Positions 25,688 to 35,947 of a DNA stretch of 64,000 nt are shown here, one piece after another. The DNA is from Campylobacter geochelonis (GTDB taxonomy: Bacteria > Campylobacterota > Campylobacteria > Campylobacterales > Campylobacteraceae), in assembly GCF_013201685.1 (NCBI RefSeq), contig NZ_CP053844.1, forward strand, positions 2,103,962-2,167,961. The letters are read 5' to 3'. The notes below the pieces were generated by a model. The model was not told the origin of the DNA and ran no database searches. It was given only the letters and a program-made list of their open reading frames with translations. How positions within the stretch are numbered: position 1 is the stretch's first letter; every line of letters begins with the position of its first letter. Both the position numbers and the translations under genes were made by a program.

Positions 25688-26044
25688 TTATTCGCTGACT
25701 AGCTCGATATAAGCCATTTCAGCAGCATCGCCACGGCGTAGTCTAGTTTTTACTATTCTAGTATATCCACCGTTTCTTTGCGCAAATCTAGGAGCAATAA
25801 CTTCTACAAGTTTTTTTGTGCTCTCTTTATCTTGAAGCTGTGCAAAAACCGCTCTATGCGCGTTAAAATCGCCTTTTGCTGCTTTTGTTATCAACTTCTC
25901 TACATAACTTCTAAGCTCTTTTGCTTTTGGAAGTGTAGTCTCAATCTTCTCGCTTTTTATAATTGCTATTGACAAATTCTTAAGTAAAGCCGAGCGATGA
26001 GTCGAAGTTCTACCAAGCTTTCTATAACCATGTTTATGTCTCAT
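25688..26044 (-). CDS. rplQ: 50S ribosomal protein L17
   Basis: The protein has 118 residues. N-terminal '[20 protein letters not shown]' and '[20 protein letters not shown]' are diagnostic. Last gene of the alpha operon, 3 bases after rpoA. Confidence 0.98.
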   Translation of the reverse strand: MRHKHGYRKLGRTSTHRSALLKNLSIAIIKSEKIETTLPKAKELRSYVEKLITKAAKGDFNAHRAVFAQLQDKESTKKLVEVIAPRFAQRNGGYTRIVKTRLRRGDAAEMAYIELVSE

Positions 26045-26047
26045 ATT

Positions 26048-27061
26048 TTATCCTTCGCTCTTTTGTGTTTTTAAATCTTTAATTTTTTTAAGCAACTGCT
26101 CTTTTTGGTCTGCTAACTCTGGAGTTCCGACAGGATAACCTATCTCTTCCATTATAGATTTTATCTCTTCAAGAGATTTTTTACCAAGATTTTTTAAATC
26201 TTTTAGCTCATTCTCTTCCATAAGTGCAAGCTCTCCGATAAATCTTACATCAGCACGATCTAAACAGTTAAAACTTCTAGCGCTTAAATTTAGGTTCTCA
26301 ACGCTTTCAAAAAGCTTTGAGTGCTCACCAGTTTGAGCTGGGCTACTTACATTAGCTGGTATGTCTATATCGACGATACCGCCAAAAACTGATAGTTGTT
26401 GATACATCGCTTCAAGCGCATTTTTAAATGCAACTATTGGTCCTATCTGTCCATCAGTCGTAATCGTAAAAATAATCTTTTCATAGTCTGGGTTGTCCTC
26501 AACAAGAACATTTTCTATCTCGTAAACTGCTCTTTTTACAGGTGTAAAAAATGCATCTAGTGCCATGTAATCATTATCGATATAATCTCTTAACTCTTCA
26601 CTTGGAACATATCCGATACCTTTTTCTACAATAATTGTAAATTTTAAATCAGCATCTTCGTTGATAGTTGCTAGGTATGCATCTGGATTTACTATCTCTA
26701 TAACAGAGTTAGTCAAATCGCTACCTTTTATCTCTTTTGGGCCATTGAAACTATACTCGATAATCTCTCTTTTAGAATCGCCTTTTATTTTAAATCTAAG
26801 ATTTTTTAAATTTATAATAAAAACTGCAACATCTTCAAGCATACCTCTTATGCTGTCAAATTCATGACTAACGCCATCAATTTTAATAGCAGTAGGAGCA
26901 AAACCAACTGTACTAGTATACAAAAGTCTTCTAAGCGGATGCGCAACAGTAACCGCATATCCTGTTTCAAAAGGATATGCTATAACTTTAGCTACATTTG
27001 GCCCAACATTTTCTACTTTTATATCAGTTGGCATATAGGCTGACGTTGTGATTTTTCTCAT
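26048..27061 (-). CDS. rpoA: RNA polymerase alpha subunit
   Basis: The protein has 337 residues. N-terminal dimerisation domain with '[17 protein letters not shown]', C-terminal domain with '[19 protein letters not shown]' and '[16 protein letters not shown]', the part that contacts UP elements and activators. Full length; in the standard place after rpsD. Confidence 0.98.
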   Translation of the reverse strand: MRKITTSAYMPTDIKVENVGPNVAKVIAYPFETGYAVTVAHPLRRLLYTSTVGFAPTAIKIDGVSHEFDSIRGMLEDVAVFIINLKNLRFKIKGDSKREIIEYSFNGPKEIKGSDLTNSVIEIVNPDAYLATINEDADLKFTIIVEKGIGYVPSEELRDYIDNDYMALDAFFTPVKRAVYEIENVLVEDNPDYEKIIFTITTDGQIGPIVAFKNALEAMYQQLSVFGGIVDIDIPANVSSPAQTGEHSKLFESVENLNLSARSFNCLDRADVRFIGELALMEENELKDLKNLGKKSLEEIKSIMEEIGYPVGTPELADQKEQLLKKIKDLKTQKSEG

Positions 27062-27073
27062 CTTTGCCTCCTA

Positions 27074-27700
27074 TTATTTTGAGTAAAGCTCTACTATAAA
27101 TCTTTCCTCGACAGGAATGACAACCTCTTCTCTCTCTGGTTTTCTAGTAAAGATGCCATATCTTTTATCTTTTTCTACATCAACCCATGCAACAATACCA
27201 GTTTGAGCTGTTAAATCTATAGCTCTACTGATTTGTGGGTTGTTTTTGCTTTTTTCGCTAACTTCTACTTTTTGTCCAGCTTGAACGCTATATGATGGGA
27301 TATCTACTCTTCTGCCATCTACTAAAATATGTCCATGGCTTACAAGTTGTCTTGCAAATCTTCTAGTTGTTGCAAAACCCATTCTATAAACTACGTTATC
27401 AAGTCTTTGCTCTAAAAGTTGGATAAGGATTGCACCTGTATTTCCCTCTCTTCTAGCAGCCTCTGTAAATAGTCTTCTAAACTGTTTCTCGCTCACGCCA
27501 TACATAAATTTAGCTTTTTGTTTCTCTCTTAGTTGAAGTCCATACTCGCTAATTTTCGCTCTTCTTTGTCCATGTTGTCCTGGTGCAAAAGCTCTTTTAA
27601 GAAGAGCGCTTTTTCCAGCTAGTCTTCTTTCGCCTTTTAAAAACAGATCAACTCCAAGTCGTCTTTCTAACTTTTCAACTGGTCCTCTATATCTTGCCAT
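27074..27700 (-). CDS. rpsD: 30S ribosomal protein S4
   Basis: The protein has 208 residues. '[20 protein letters not shown]' at the start, S4 RNA-binding domain '[20 protein letters not shown]'. Early 30S assembly protein. There are no Cys zinc ligands near the N-terminus, so it is the zinc-free form. Confidence 0.98.
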   Translation of the reverse strand: MARYRGPVEKLERRLGVDLFLKGERRLAGKSALLKRAFAPGQHGQRRAKISEYGLQLREKQKAKFMYGVSEKQFRRLFTEAARREGNTGAILIQLLEQRLDNVVYRMGFATTRRFARQLVSHGHILVDGRRVDIPSYSVQAGQKVEVSEKSKNNPQISRAIDLTAQTGIVAWVDVEKDKRYGIFTRKPEREEVVIPVEERFIVELYSK

Positions 27701-27709
27701 TTTATATCC

Positions 27710-28102
27710 TTACACTCTTCTTCTTTTTGGTGGGCGACAACCATTGTGTGGAAGTGGAGTTATATCTTTTAAGAATGTAACTTTGATTCCTTCTACGCCA
27801 CCTACGCTTTTAACTGCAGTTTCGCGACCGCTTCCTGGGCCTTGAACTTTGATACCGACTTCTTTGATGCCATGATCTTTAGCTTTAGCTAATGCATCTT
27901 CTACAGCTTGTTGTGCTGCATATGGGGTTGATTTTTTGCTTCCTTTAAAACCAAGACCGCCAGCACTACTCCATGCTATAACATTTCCCATCTCATCAGT
28001 TACAGTTATCATCGTATTATTAAAAGAGGCACTGATATAAACAATACCCTTTGCAATATTTTTTCTAACTACTTTTTTCTTAAGTACTTTTCTTTTTGCC
28101 AT
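27710..28102 (-). CDS. rpsK: 30S ribosomal protein S11
   Basis: The protein has 130 residues with '[20 protein letters not shown]' and the C-terminal '[18 protein letters not shown]' typical of S11. Platform protein of the 30S subunit. RBS AAGGATA precedes the ATG. Confidence 0.98.
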   Translation of the reverse strand: MAKRKVLKKKVVRKNIAKGIVYISASFNNTMITVTDEMGNVIAWSSAGGLGFKGSKKSTPYAAQQAVEDALAKAKDHGIKEVGIKVQGPGSGRETAVKSVGGVEGIKVTFLKDITPLPHNGCRPPKRRRV

Positions 28103-28111
28103 TTCTTATCC

Positions 28112-28480
28112 TTACTTAGATGCTGCGCCGACAGTTTTACGCTTACCTTTTCTGGTTCTAGCGTTTGTCTTTGTTTTTTGACCACGAACTGGAAGACCTT
28201 TTCTGTGTCTTAAACCTCTGTAGCCTCCTAAATCCATCAAAGCTTTGATATCCATCGCTACACTTTTTCTAAGATCACCTTCAACAACATAATGTTCTTG
28301 AATCTCTTTTCTTATAGCAGCAGCTTCATCTTCGCTTAGCTCAGCAACTCTTTTATCGTAAGATATCCCTACAGCATCAAGAATTTTTCTTGAAGTAAAC
28401 AACCCAATACAAAAAATATAAGTAAGGCCGTACTCAACTCTCTTTTTCTTTGGTAAATCAACACCTGCAATACGAGCCAT
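28112..28480 (-). CDS. rpsM: 30S ribosomal protein S13
   Basis: The protein has 122 residues. '[19 protein letters not shown]', '[20 protein letters not shown]' and a basic end ([14 protein letters not shown]). Contacts the P-site tRNA and the 50S subunit. Immediately after rpmJ. Confidence 0.98.
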   Translation of the reverse strand: MARIAGVDLPKKKRVEYGLTYIFCIGLFTSRKILDAVGISYDKRVAELSEDEAAAIRKEIQEHYVVEGDLRKSVAMDIKALMDLGGYRGLRHRKGLPVRGQKTKTNARTRKGKRKTVGAASK

Positions 28481-28483
28481 GCC

Positions 28484-28597
28484 TTATCCTTGTCTTTGTT
28501 TATGTTTTGGGGTTTCGCAAATAACATGAACTATGCCTTTGCGTTTGACAATCTTACATTTGTCACACATCTTCTTAACAGAAGGACGAACTTTCAT
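28484..28597 (-). CDS. rpmJ: 50S ribosomal protein L36
   Basis: A 37-residue gene: [20 protein letters not shown], then [17 protein letters not shown]. It has C-x2-C (CDKC), then Cys and His at CETPKH, so it is the zinc-binding form. Start ATG at 28597 with RBS AGGAGACTAAG. It lies 3 bases before rpsM. Confidence 0.97.
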   Translation of the reverse strand: MKVRPSVKKMCDKCKIVKRKGIVHVICETPKHKQRQG

Positions 28598-28683
28598 CTT
28601 AGTCTCCTAAAAAATAAATTTCCACTTTTAATGCAAACTGCACCTAGGTTTAATGAAATCTTTAAAGAAAGTATCAAACCAAC

Positions 28684-28714
28684 TGTTTTCAAAATAGTGG
28701 TGATTTTGAAAACA
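28684..28714 (-). promoter_or_regulatory. 12-bp hairpin between infA and rpmJ
   Basis: TGTTTTCAAAAT (28684-28695) pairs perfectly with ATTTTGAAAACA (28703-28714) around AGTGGTG. It lacks a U-tract on either strand, so it is more likely a processing or attenuation element within the infA-rpmJ transcript than a full terminator. Confidence 0.55.
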
Positions 28715-28771
28715 CTTCTTCCTACAGCTTAGTTGCAAAAACGATTATTCTATCTAAAAATAGCTTTAAAT

Positions 28772-28990
28772 TTACTTATAACGATAAGTAATACGACCTT
28801 TATCAAGGCTGTATGGAGTTAGCTCCACCTTAACACGGTCTCCAGGCATAATTTTAATATAGTGCATTCTCATCTTGCCAGCGATATGACACAAAATAAC
28901 ATGTTTGTTATCCAGCTCAACTTTGAATGTCGCATTTGGCAACGCCTCAATGACATTCCCGTCTATTTCAATGACATCATCTTTTGCCAT
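28772..28990 (-). CDS. infA: translation initiation factor IF-1
   Basis: The protein has 72 residues: '[20 protein letters not shown]' and '[20 protein letters not shown]', the S1-like OB fold. Binds the 30S A site. Here it is about 170 bases upstream of rpmJ; the gene that normally precedes it in the cluster (map/secY) lies 4.5 kb away, separated by aspA-dcuA. Confidence 0.98.
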   Translation of the reverse strand: MAKDDVIEIDGNVIEALPNATFKVELDNKHVILCHIAGKMRMHYIKIMPGDRVKVELTPYSLDKGRITYRYK

Positions 28991-29737
28991 AATATCCTTT
29001 CATATAAATTTTCGCGAAAACTTGTCATTATACATAAATTTAAATTTATTTCATCTTAAACTAAATTTAAAATAAGCTAAATTTTAGTTTTAAATTTAAG
29101 AATTCGCAAAGAATCGTAAAAATTTACTATAACTTCTAGGCTAAAATTTCTCAAATTTTGTTATAAAATTTTCTTCGAGCCGTAAAAAAATAATGTTTAA
29201 TTAAATTTTAATATCTAAATTTATAAAGCAAAAACCAAACCACAAGCTATTAAATTTTGCAAAATTTGTGGCTATAAATTTTGAAAAACTATTAAATTTA
29301 AACTTAAAATTTAATAGTTTTAAATTTATCGTTTAAAACACTATTATATATAAAATTTAACAGCATATGCTTTAAAATTTAAATTAATTTAAATAAAAAG
29401 TAGTTTTAAAATATTATTAACTGTTTTTATTTAAAATTTAATTGAGTTTTATAAACTTTTTTCTACTACTTTTATTATTAAAAATTTTTTAATTACTTAT
29501 TAATTGATTAAATTAAATCTATCAATTCAGTAAAAATTAATTTACTTCAATCTCCAAACCCACGATGCTACGCTATTTTGGGTGTTGAAATAAAATTTAG
29601 TCATTTCGATAAGTAATATTTATAATAACATTTTTGTTATTTTTTCATAAAAATTTCATAATTTTTTTTAATCTTTTTTTAAGATTAGTTGTTTTATGAT
29701 TTCGTTTATAAACCAAATTACTTTTAAAGGAGAAGAA
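28991..29737. other. long AT-rich spacer upstream of aspA
   Basis: No gene. Seen: AATTGAT..ATCAATT inverted repeat near 29501-29526 with a 12-base gap; a small hairpin with T-run at 29624-29645 (AATAACA/TGTTATT) reading plus, terminator-like; and a -10-like TATGAT at 29694-29699 that would give aspA a short leader. The 750 bases are unusually long for this genome region. Confidence 0.45.
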
Positions 29738-31138
29738 ATGGGAACTAGAAAAGAACACGATTTTATCGGTGAACTTGAAATTTCAAATGACGTATACTAT
29801 GGTGTACAAACTTTTAGAGCATTAGAGAACTTCCACTTAAGTGGACGCAAATTAAGCGATTATCCATACTTTGTAAAAGCCTTCGCACAAATCAAAAAAG
29901 CAGCAGCACTAGCAAACAAAGAAGTTGGTGTATTAGACGCAGAGAAAGCAGACGCGATAGCAAAAGCTTGCGATAGACTAATAGCTGGCGAGTTTTTAGA
30001 TCAATTTGTTGTTGATATGATTCAAGGTGGTGCTGGAACAAGCACTAATATGAACGCTAATGAAGTTATCACAAATGTCGCACTAGAGGCGATGGGACAT
30101 AAAAAAGGTGAGTATAAATTCCTTCATCCAAACGATCATACAAACTTAGGTCAAAGCACAAATGACACTTATCCAAGTTCAATCAAAGTCGCAGCTTACG
30201 CTAAACTTACAGACTTGCTAAAAGCTATGAAACATCTTAAAGATGAGCTTGATATAAAAGCAAAAGAGTATAAAGATATCATCAAAATGGGTAGAACAGA
30301 GCTTGAAGATGCAGTTCCAACAACACTTGGAAACACATTTAACGCATTTTCAACTTACATCCAAAGCGATATCGAAAAAATCACAGCCGCAAGAGAGTCA
30401 ATGACTTATCTAAATATGGGTGCAACTGCGATTGGAACAGGTATAAACTGCCATCCTGATTATAAAAATGTAGTTGAGAAAAAACTAAAAGAGATAACTG
30501 GGGTTGAGTTTAAACCAGCTGATGACTTTATCGCTGCTACTCAAGATACAGCGGATTTTGTCCATGTAAGTGGTGCTTTAAAAACTGCAGCAGTTAGACT
30601 ATCAAAAATGGCAAACGATCTTCGTCTTATGAACTCAGGCCCAAGATGTGGACTAGGTGAGATAAATTTACCACAAATGCAACCAGGAAGCTCAATCATG
30701 CCTGGTAAAGTAAACCCAGTTATCGCTGAAGTTGTCGGTGAGGCTTGCTATGAGGTTATAGGAAATGATGTAACTATCATGCTTTGCTCTGAAAGAGGCG
30801 AATTTGAGCTAAATGCGTTTGAACCGGGCATTGCTTATGGACTATTTAACTCGATTTTCATACTAGAAAATGCTATGCTAACTTTAGCTGATAAGGCTAT
30901 CAAACACCTAACAGCAAACCCTGAAGCTTGCTTAAAAGCAGTGCTTAACTCAGTTGGTATCGTTACAGCATTTAACCCATATATCGGTTATGAAAACTCA
31001 GCAAGTATCGCAAAAGAAGCTTTAAAAACCGGCAAAGCAGTTGGCGATATAGCAATCGAGCGCGGACTTTTAACAAAAGCGCAAGTTGATGAGATTTTAG
31101 ATCCAAAAAATATGCTTAATCCTCATATGGGTAAGTAA
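29738..31138 (+). CDS. aspA: aspartate ammonia-lyase
   Basis: The protein has 466 residues from ATG 29738, chosen because of RBS AAAGGAGAAGAA and the typical start MGTRKEHDFIGELEI; an in-frame ATG at 29696 lacks an RBS. Converts aspartate to fumarate and ammonia. The fumarase/aspartase signature SSIMPGKVNPV (GSSxxPxKxN) is present, as is 'TNLGQSTNDTYPSSIK'. With dcuA next to it, the pair imports and deaminates aspartate and exports succinate or fumarate, feeding fumarate respiration. Confidence 0.97.
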   Translation: MGTRKEHDFIGELEISNDVYYGVQTFRALENFHLSGRKLSDYPYFVKAFAQIKKAAALANKEVGVLDAEKADAIAKACDRLIAGEFLDQFVVDMIQGGAGTSTNMNANEVITNVALEAMGHKKGEYKFLHPNDHTNLGQSTNDTYPSSIKVAAYAKLTDLLKAMKHLKDELDIKAKEYKDIIKMGRTELEDAVPTTLGNTFNAFSTYIQSDIEKITAARESMTYLNMGATAIGTGINCHPDYKNVVEKKLKEITGVEFKPADDFIAATQDTADFVHVSGALKTAAVRLSKMANDLRLMNSGPRCGLGEINLPQMQPGSSIMPGKVNPVIAEVVGEACYEVIGNDVTIMLCSERGEFELNAFEPGIAYGLFNSIFILENAMLTLADKAIKHLTANPEACLKAVLNSVGIVTAFNPYIGYENSASIAKEALKTGKAVGDIAIERGLLTKAQVDEILDPKNMLNPHMGK

Positions 31139-31153
31139 ATATAAAGTAACAAA

Positions 31154-31174
31154 TCGGTAAAATTATTCTACCGA
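31154..31174 (+). promoter_or_regulatory. small intercistronic hairpin aspA-dcuA
   Basis: TCGGTA pairs with TACCGA around a 9-base loop. It is weak and probably tunes transcript stability or partial read-through rather than ending transcription. Confidence 0.35.
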
Positions 31175-31191
31175 AATAAAAAGGAGATTTT

Positions 31192-32541
31192 ATGGACATT
31201 ATGTTGATTTTACAAATCATTGTCCTTCTTGGAGGCATATATCTAGGCGTTAGGCTTGGTGGCATGGGCGTAGGTTACGCTGGTGGTCTTGGCGTTATTG
31301 TTTTAACTTTGTTCTTGGGAATGAAAACAGATTTATCTCATATTCCTGTTGATGTTATTTTGATTATCGCATCGGTTATCGCAGCGATTACTGCTTTACA
31401 AGTTGCTGGTGGACTTGATTATATGGTTCAAATAGCAGAGAAAATTTTACGTAATAACCCAAAATACATAAACTATCTTGGTCCAGCCGTTACATACTTT
31501 TTAACAATTCTTGCTGGAACTGGACACACTGCATTTTCTACCATTCCAGTTATCGTTGAAGTTGCAAAAGGACAAAATATAAAACCTTCTGCACCACTTG
31601 CACTTTCAGTTGTTTCAAGTCAGATAGCAATCACAGCAAGTCCTATTTCAGCAGCTGTTGTAGCCATGACTGGTGTTACTGAAAAATTAGGTGTTAGTTA
31701 TCCGTTATTACTTGGAATTTGTATCCCTACGACTTTTGTTGGTTGTATGATTACATCTTTTATAGTTAATAAATTCTGGGATTTAGATCTTAGCAAAGAC
31801 CCTATTTATCAAGAAAGACTTGAAAAAGGTCTAGTTGCAAAAGTTGATACTAACGTAAGTTATAAAGAGGTTTCACCTGAATCAAAAAGATCTCTTTGGA
31901 TATTTATAATTGGTATTTTAGTGACTGTTTGTTATGCATTTTCGATTTCAGATAATATCAAACTTTTTGATAAAAATATACTTGGAAGAGATAGTGCGAT
32001 TATGAGCTTTATGCTTGCAATAGGCGCTATAATCACTATCACTTGTAAAGTTGAAACAGGCAAACTTATCGAATCAAGCACATTTAAAAGCGGTATGAAT
32101 GCGTGCATCTGCGTTCTTGGTATCGCGTGGCTTGGAAATGTATTTGTTCAAGGACATATCGGAGAGATAAAAGATATGGCATCTCACATAGTTACAAAAT
32201 ATCCATTTGTTCTAGCAATAGCACTATATTTTGTTAGTTGTTTGCTTTATTCACAAGCTGCAACAACTAAAGTTATGATGCCAGCAATCGCTGCTGCACT
32301 TGGTATGACAATGGATAATAACGGACAAGTTTGGATTTTAGTAGCTTCATTTGCTGCTGCTTCTGGATTGTTTATCCTACCTACATATCCAACCGTACTT
32401 GGTGCGATTGCTATGGATGATACAGGAACAACTAGAGTTGGAAAATATATATTTAACCACTCATTTATAGTGCCTGGTACTTTAGCAGTATTCTTCTCTG
32501 TTTTACTAGGATTTATCGTAGCGCCAATGCTTATTGGCTAA
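31192..32541 (+). CDS. dcuA: anaerobic C4-dicarboxylate transporter (DcuA/DcuB family)
   Basis: The protein has 449 residues and about eleven membrane segments. Family stretches: 'GGLDYMVQIAEKILR', 'LAGTGHTAFSTIPVI', 'QIAITASPISAAVVAM' and 'LPTYPTVLGAIAMDDTGTTR'. Exchanges aspartate/fumarate/succinate across the inner membrane. RBS AAGGAGATTTT. Called DcuA by its linkage to aspA as in C. jejuni; DcuB is the alternative. Confidence 0.93.
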   Translation: MDIMLILQIIVLLGGIYLGVRLGGMGVGYAGGLGVIVLTLFLGMKTDLSHIPVDVILIIASVIAAITALQVAGGLDYMVQIAEKILRNNPKYINYLGPAVTYFLTILAGTGHTAFSTIPVIVEVAKGQNIKPSAPLALSVVSSQIAITASPISAAVVAMTGVTEKLGVSYPLLLGICIPTTFVGCMITSFIVNKFWDLDLSKDPIYQERLEKGLVAKVDTNVSYKEVSPESKRSLWIFIIGILVTVCYAFSISDNIKLFDKNILGRDSAIMSFMLAIGAIITITCKVETGKLIESSTFKSGMNACICVLGIAWLGNVFVQGHIGEIKDMASHIVTKYPFVLAIALYFVSCLLYSQAATTKVMMPAIAAALGMTMDNNGQVWILVASFAAASGLFILPTYPTVLGAIAMDDTGTTRVGKYIFNHSFIVPGTLAVFFSVLLGFIVAPMLIG

Positions 32542-32547
32542 ATTTTT

Positions 32548-32569
32548 AAGTCGGGAGAAATCCCGACTT
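32548..32569 (+). terminator. dcuA terminator
   Basis: AAGTCGGGA pairs with TCCCGACTT around GAAA, followed by TCTTTT. Seven bases past the dcuA stop. Confidence 0.85.
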
Positions 32570-33105
32570 TCTTTTAAATTTACTACTTTTACTAATTCTA
32601 AATAACAAATTTAAAAAGCAAGTTAATATAAATTTAGCTGTTATTTTTACTCTCTTTCTTCTAAGTAGTTATCACACTCTTTTAACCTCCATCGGGTTTG
32701 AGATATTTGGAATCAGAGCAGTTGAACCAGCGCCACTTACAACAATAAAACCATAGTTAAAATTCTACATAAAATTCATTGTTCTACGGTTTATACTTTC
32801 AATTTTTTAAGTCTAAGCTCAACTGTTCCTCGCTTTAATAAACCAAATTTTGATATGCTTTTTTGTTTGCTAGTGCTAGTTTAGTTGATATGAGCGCATG
32901 ACACAAACGCACCTATAATAAAAAAATCAACTCGTAATAAATTAAAAGCAAGTATAGCAACAAATATATGCTGCAAGACTGTAAACTAGCTAACTTGTGC
33001 GCTTTTTAAAATATCTTGCTATTTGACAACCCATATATGTAAGCCATAGTTTCTTCTTGTATAAAATATATAAATTATGGACGTATTTGTATAAATTTAT
33101 ATAAG
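32570..33105. other. gene-free region with one possible coding scrap
   Basis: No intact gene. On the minus strand 32758-32672 reads NYGFIVVSGAGSTALIPNIS then NPMEVKRV and a stop, which has protein-like composition but no start or RBS; it may be the tail of a lost gene. Nothing else stands out. Confidence 0.35.
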
Positions 33106-33518
33106 GTGTCTTATTTTGAAGTTTATGAGAGAATAAATCAAATTTTAATAGAACGAAATATCACAAAAAGCAAATTTAAAAATAAACTTTTATCACTTGA
33201 ACCACGACTAAAAAGTACTGCGAAGCACCTGAGAGTTCGACTATATTGCAATTTAAATGGTAAAAGAGATTTAAAATTTAGCTGATTCCATATATCGACA
33301 AAGCGCTTGATATATCCAAACAAGACCTTTTTTATCAATGATGATAAGATGCTTAAATTTATACAAAAATATTTGATGATAAATATCAGTAGCGAAGAAA
33401 ATATATAAAATCAAAGAGGTAATATCACTATGCAAATACCTTTTAAAGCTACTTTTGAAAAATTAAACTTGTGCTGGAAAACAACAAAGAAAGTGTTCTA
33501 ATAAATATAAAAAGCTAA
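33106..33518 (+). pseudogene. dead XRE-type helix-turn-helix regulator
   Basis: Pieces in three frames line up into one protein: YFEVYERINQILIERNITKS, KFKNKLLSLEPRLKST, then CEAPESSTI / YCNLNGKRDLK, LIPYIDKALDISKQDLF, INDDKMLKFIQKYL, and a tail ending NNKESVLINIKS. The order 'ITK..F..KLL.LEP', 'YLNGKR' and 'IPYIAKALDIS..EL' is that of small Campylobacter helix-turn-helix proteins. At least three frameshifts and a TGA are present. The first codon would be GTG 33106. Confidence 0.6.
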
Positions 33519-33522
33519 ATTC

Positions 33523-34281
33523 CTAAGCTTGGCTTAGGATTTCAACTTTGTTATTAACAACTGCTAGACAATGTTCGTAGTGAGATGTGCGTAGTCCATC
33601 AGCGCTTGTGACTTTCCACTTATCGCTTCCAACTACTGGTGTGCCATCTTTTTGGCAAATCATAGGCTCAATGCAAAAAACCATGCCATTTTTTATCTTT
33701 GGTCCAGCTTTTGGCGTTTTGCCCTCTAAGTAGTTTGGAATTTCTGGCTCTTCGTGTGGTCGTTTACCGATGCCATGTCCGCAAAAACCTTTGAGTGGAA
33801 CAAACCCACGAGCGAGTATAAATTTCTCTATCTCATGGCTTAGCTCTTTAAAATGCATACCAACTTTTATAGTATCGATTGCAAAATACAAAGCATCTTT
33901 GCTACAAGCGATTAATGCCTCATCTTTTGCAGAAATTTTACCTATTGGAAATGTTCTAGCGCTATCGCCATAGTATCCATTTAGCTTCGAGCCGATATCA
34001 ACTCCGAGTATATCGCCCTCTTGCAATACAGTTTTATCTGGAATTCCGTGAATCACAACTTCATTTAGCGACAAACAAGCAGCCGCCGGAAATCCATAAA
34101 GCCCTTTAAAAGCTGGATAGGCGCCATGAGAAGTTATAAAGTCATCTATTTTTTTATTAACTTCTAAAAGCGTCATGCCAGGTTTTAAAAACTCTGCCGC
34201 ATAATCAAGAGTAAGAGCGACTATCTTGTTCGCCGCTCTTAAACCCTCTAAGTCTTTTTCGTTTTTTAAACTTATCGACAT
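33523..34281 (-). CDS. map: methionine aminopeptidase, type I
   Basis: The protein has 252 residues and removes the N-terminal Met. Metal ligands: Asp in 'GDILGVDIGSKLNGYYGDSA' (two Asp), His in 'GHGIGKRPHEEPEI', Glu in 'FCIEPMI' and near the end (SADGLRTSHYEHCLAV). Start overlaps the secY stop by one base. Confidence 0.97.
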   Translation of the reverse strand: MSISLKNEKDLEGLRAANKIVALTLDYAAEFLKPGMTLLEVNKKIDDFITSHGAYPAFKGLYGFPAAACLSLNEVVIHGIPDKTVLQEGDILGVDIGSKLNGYYGDSARTFPIGKISAKDEALIACSKDALYFAIDTIKVGMHFKELSHEIEKFILARGFVPLKGFCGHGIGKRPHEEPEIPNYLEGKTPKAGPKIKNGMVFCIEPMICQKDGTPVVGSDKWKVTSADGLRTSHYEHCLAVVNNKVEILSQA

Positions 34282-35543
34282 TATAGTCCTACTGCACTTA
34301 GTGTTTGGTATTTGTTCATATAAATTTGAGCTTCAATTTTTCTCATAGTATCAAGTGCAACTGATACGACGATTAGAACTGATGTTCCTCCGAAAGTGAA
34401 CGAAACACCTGCAAATTTAACTAACAACCATGGGATGGTTGAAATCAAACCTAGATATAAAGCTCCCCAAAACGTAAGTCTTCCAGCTACATCATTTAGA
34501 TAAAGCGATGTATGTTCACCTGGTCTAACTCCTGGTATAAATCCACCTTGTTTTTTCAAATTTTCGCTGATATCTTTCGAGTTAAACGCGATTGAAGCGT
34601 AAAAATATGCAAAAAATACAACAAGTAAAAATGTTAAAAGATGGAAAAAATACCCACTTGGATTTAAAAAATCATTGATTTTTAAAATATACTCATTTGT
34701 GCTTGCCTGAAAAATCGTAGCAGGAAACATCAAAATCGCACTTGCAAAAATCGGTGGTATAACACCACTTAAATTTACTTTTATAGGTATATAGTTCATG
34801 ATACGTTTGTTTTGGTTTTGCATCATAACTTTTCTTGAGTATGAGATAGGAACTCTTCTCTCTCCAAGCTCCACATAGATAACAAAAACAACAGTTGCTA
34901 ATATCATAAGAACTATAAATAATAAAACTAAGAAATTCATCTCGCCTGTGTTTACCAAGTCTATTGTTCCACCGATAGCTCTTGGAATTCCACTAACAAT
35001 ACCTGCAAAGATAATCAAACTTATACCGTTTCCAATACCCTTTTGAGTTATCTGTTCGCCTATCCACATTAAAAGCATAGTTCCAGTAAGCATAGAAGCA
35101 CAAGCAATCGCCATGAAAAGCTTTTGATCTATCATAATCGCTAGTTCGCCCGTTCTTCCTGTCATACTACTAAGTCCGATACTTACGCCTATAGCTTGAA
35201 TTACAGTGATAAAAATAGTTGCGTATCTAATGATTTGCATATATTTTTGCATACCATCACGCTCTTTTTTTAGCCTTCCTAAATTTGGAAAAGTTGCTGC
35301 TAAAAGTTCCATGATAATAGATGCTGTAATATAAGGCATAATTCCAAGAGATATGATGCTTAAACGTTCAGCGGCATTACCACTGAACATATTAAACATA
35401 CCAAGAGCGTTATTGCTGTTTGATGTGAAAAATTCTTTAATAACATCGACATTTACACCAGGAACTGGTACATACGCCAATACTCTATAAACGAACAAAA
35501 AACCTAAAGTTATGAGGATTTTGTTTCGTAGTGACTTGCTCAT
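34281..35543 (-). CDS. secY: protein translocase subunit SecY
   Basis: The protein has 420 residues and ten membrane segments. Typical: 'SLGIMPYITASIIMELL', 'TQKGIGNGISLIIFAGI', 'YSRKVMMQNQ', 'FIPGVRPGEHTSLYLNDVAG'. Forms the inner-membrane protein channel with SecE and SecG. Overlaps rplO by one base. Confidence 0.98.
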   Translation of the reverse strand: MSKSLRNKILITLGFLFVYRVLAYVPVPGVNVDVIKEFFTSNSNNALGMFNMFSGNAAERLSIISLGIMPYITASIIMELLAATFPNLGRLKKERDGMQKYMQIIRYATIFITVIQAIGVSIGLSSMTGRTGELAIMIDQKLFMAIACASMLTGTMLLMWIGEQITQKGIGNGISLIIFAGIVSGIPRAIGGTIDLVNTGEMNFLVLLFIVLMILATVVFVIYVELGERRVPISYSRKVMMQNQNKRIMNYIPIKVNLSGVIPPIFASAILMFPATIFQASTNEYILKINDFLNPSGYFFHLLTFLLVVFFAYFYASIAFNSKDISENLKKQGGFIPGVRPGEHTSLYLNDVAGRLTFWGALYLGLISTIPWLLVKFAGVSFTFGGTSVLIVVSVALDTMRKIEAQIYMNKYQTLSAVGL

Positions 35544-35944
35544 TATTTTTGTCCACTTACGACTATTTTCTCATCTTTGATTTTTGAAACAAGATCTCTT
35601 GCGCTAGCGCCTATAAGTTTTATCTTTTTAGTGCTATTTGAAAATTTATGAACGCTTCTTAAGCTCTCAAATGTAATTTCGCTAAGCTCTTTTATAGATG
35701 TGATTTTTTCAACATTTATAACATATGGTTTTTCAAATTTAGAGGTAAATCCTACTTTTGGAAGTCTTCTTTGAAGTGGTTGTTGTCCACCTTCAAAACC
35801 TCTTTTTTCGTTATAACCTTTTCTAGCTGTTTGACCTTTGCCACCTTTGGTTGCAGTTTTTCCCCAACCGCTACCTTGACCACGACCGATTCTTTTTGTT
35901 CCTCTAGTCGAGCCAGCAGCTTTTTGTAAATTCTCTAATCCCAT
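35543..35944 (-). CDS. rplO: 50S ribosomal protein L15
   Basis: The protein has 133 residues with the Gly/Arg-rich N-terminal '[20 protein letters not shown]' that threads the 23S rRNA. Between rpsE and secY, as usual. Confidence 0.98.
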   Translation of the reverse strand: MGLENLQKAAGSTRGTKRIGRGQGSGWGKTATKGGKGQTARKGYNEKRGFEGGQQPLQRRLPKVGFTSKFEKPYVINVEKITSIKELSEITFESLRSVHKFSNSTKKIKLIGASARDLVSKIKDEKIVVSGQK

Positions 35945-35947
35945 TTA

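Noticed and set aside
29501..29526. Second FNR-type site upstream of aspA
   Set aside because: AATTGAT and ATCAATT are 12 bases apart, not the 4 required, so it does not fit an FNR operator.
29696..29737. Longer N-terminus for AspA starting at 29696
   Set aside because: The strong RBS AAAGGAGAAGAA lies between the two start codons and serves the ATG at 29738; the upstream ATG lies in the likely -10 box.
33138..33338. 66-codon minus-strand frame
   Set aside because: It is antisense to the dead helix-turn-helix gene, which gives a far better protein reading on the plus strand.
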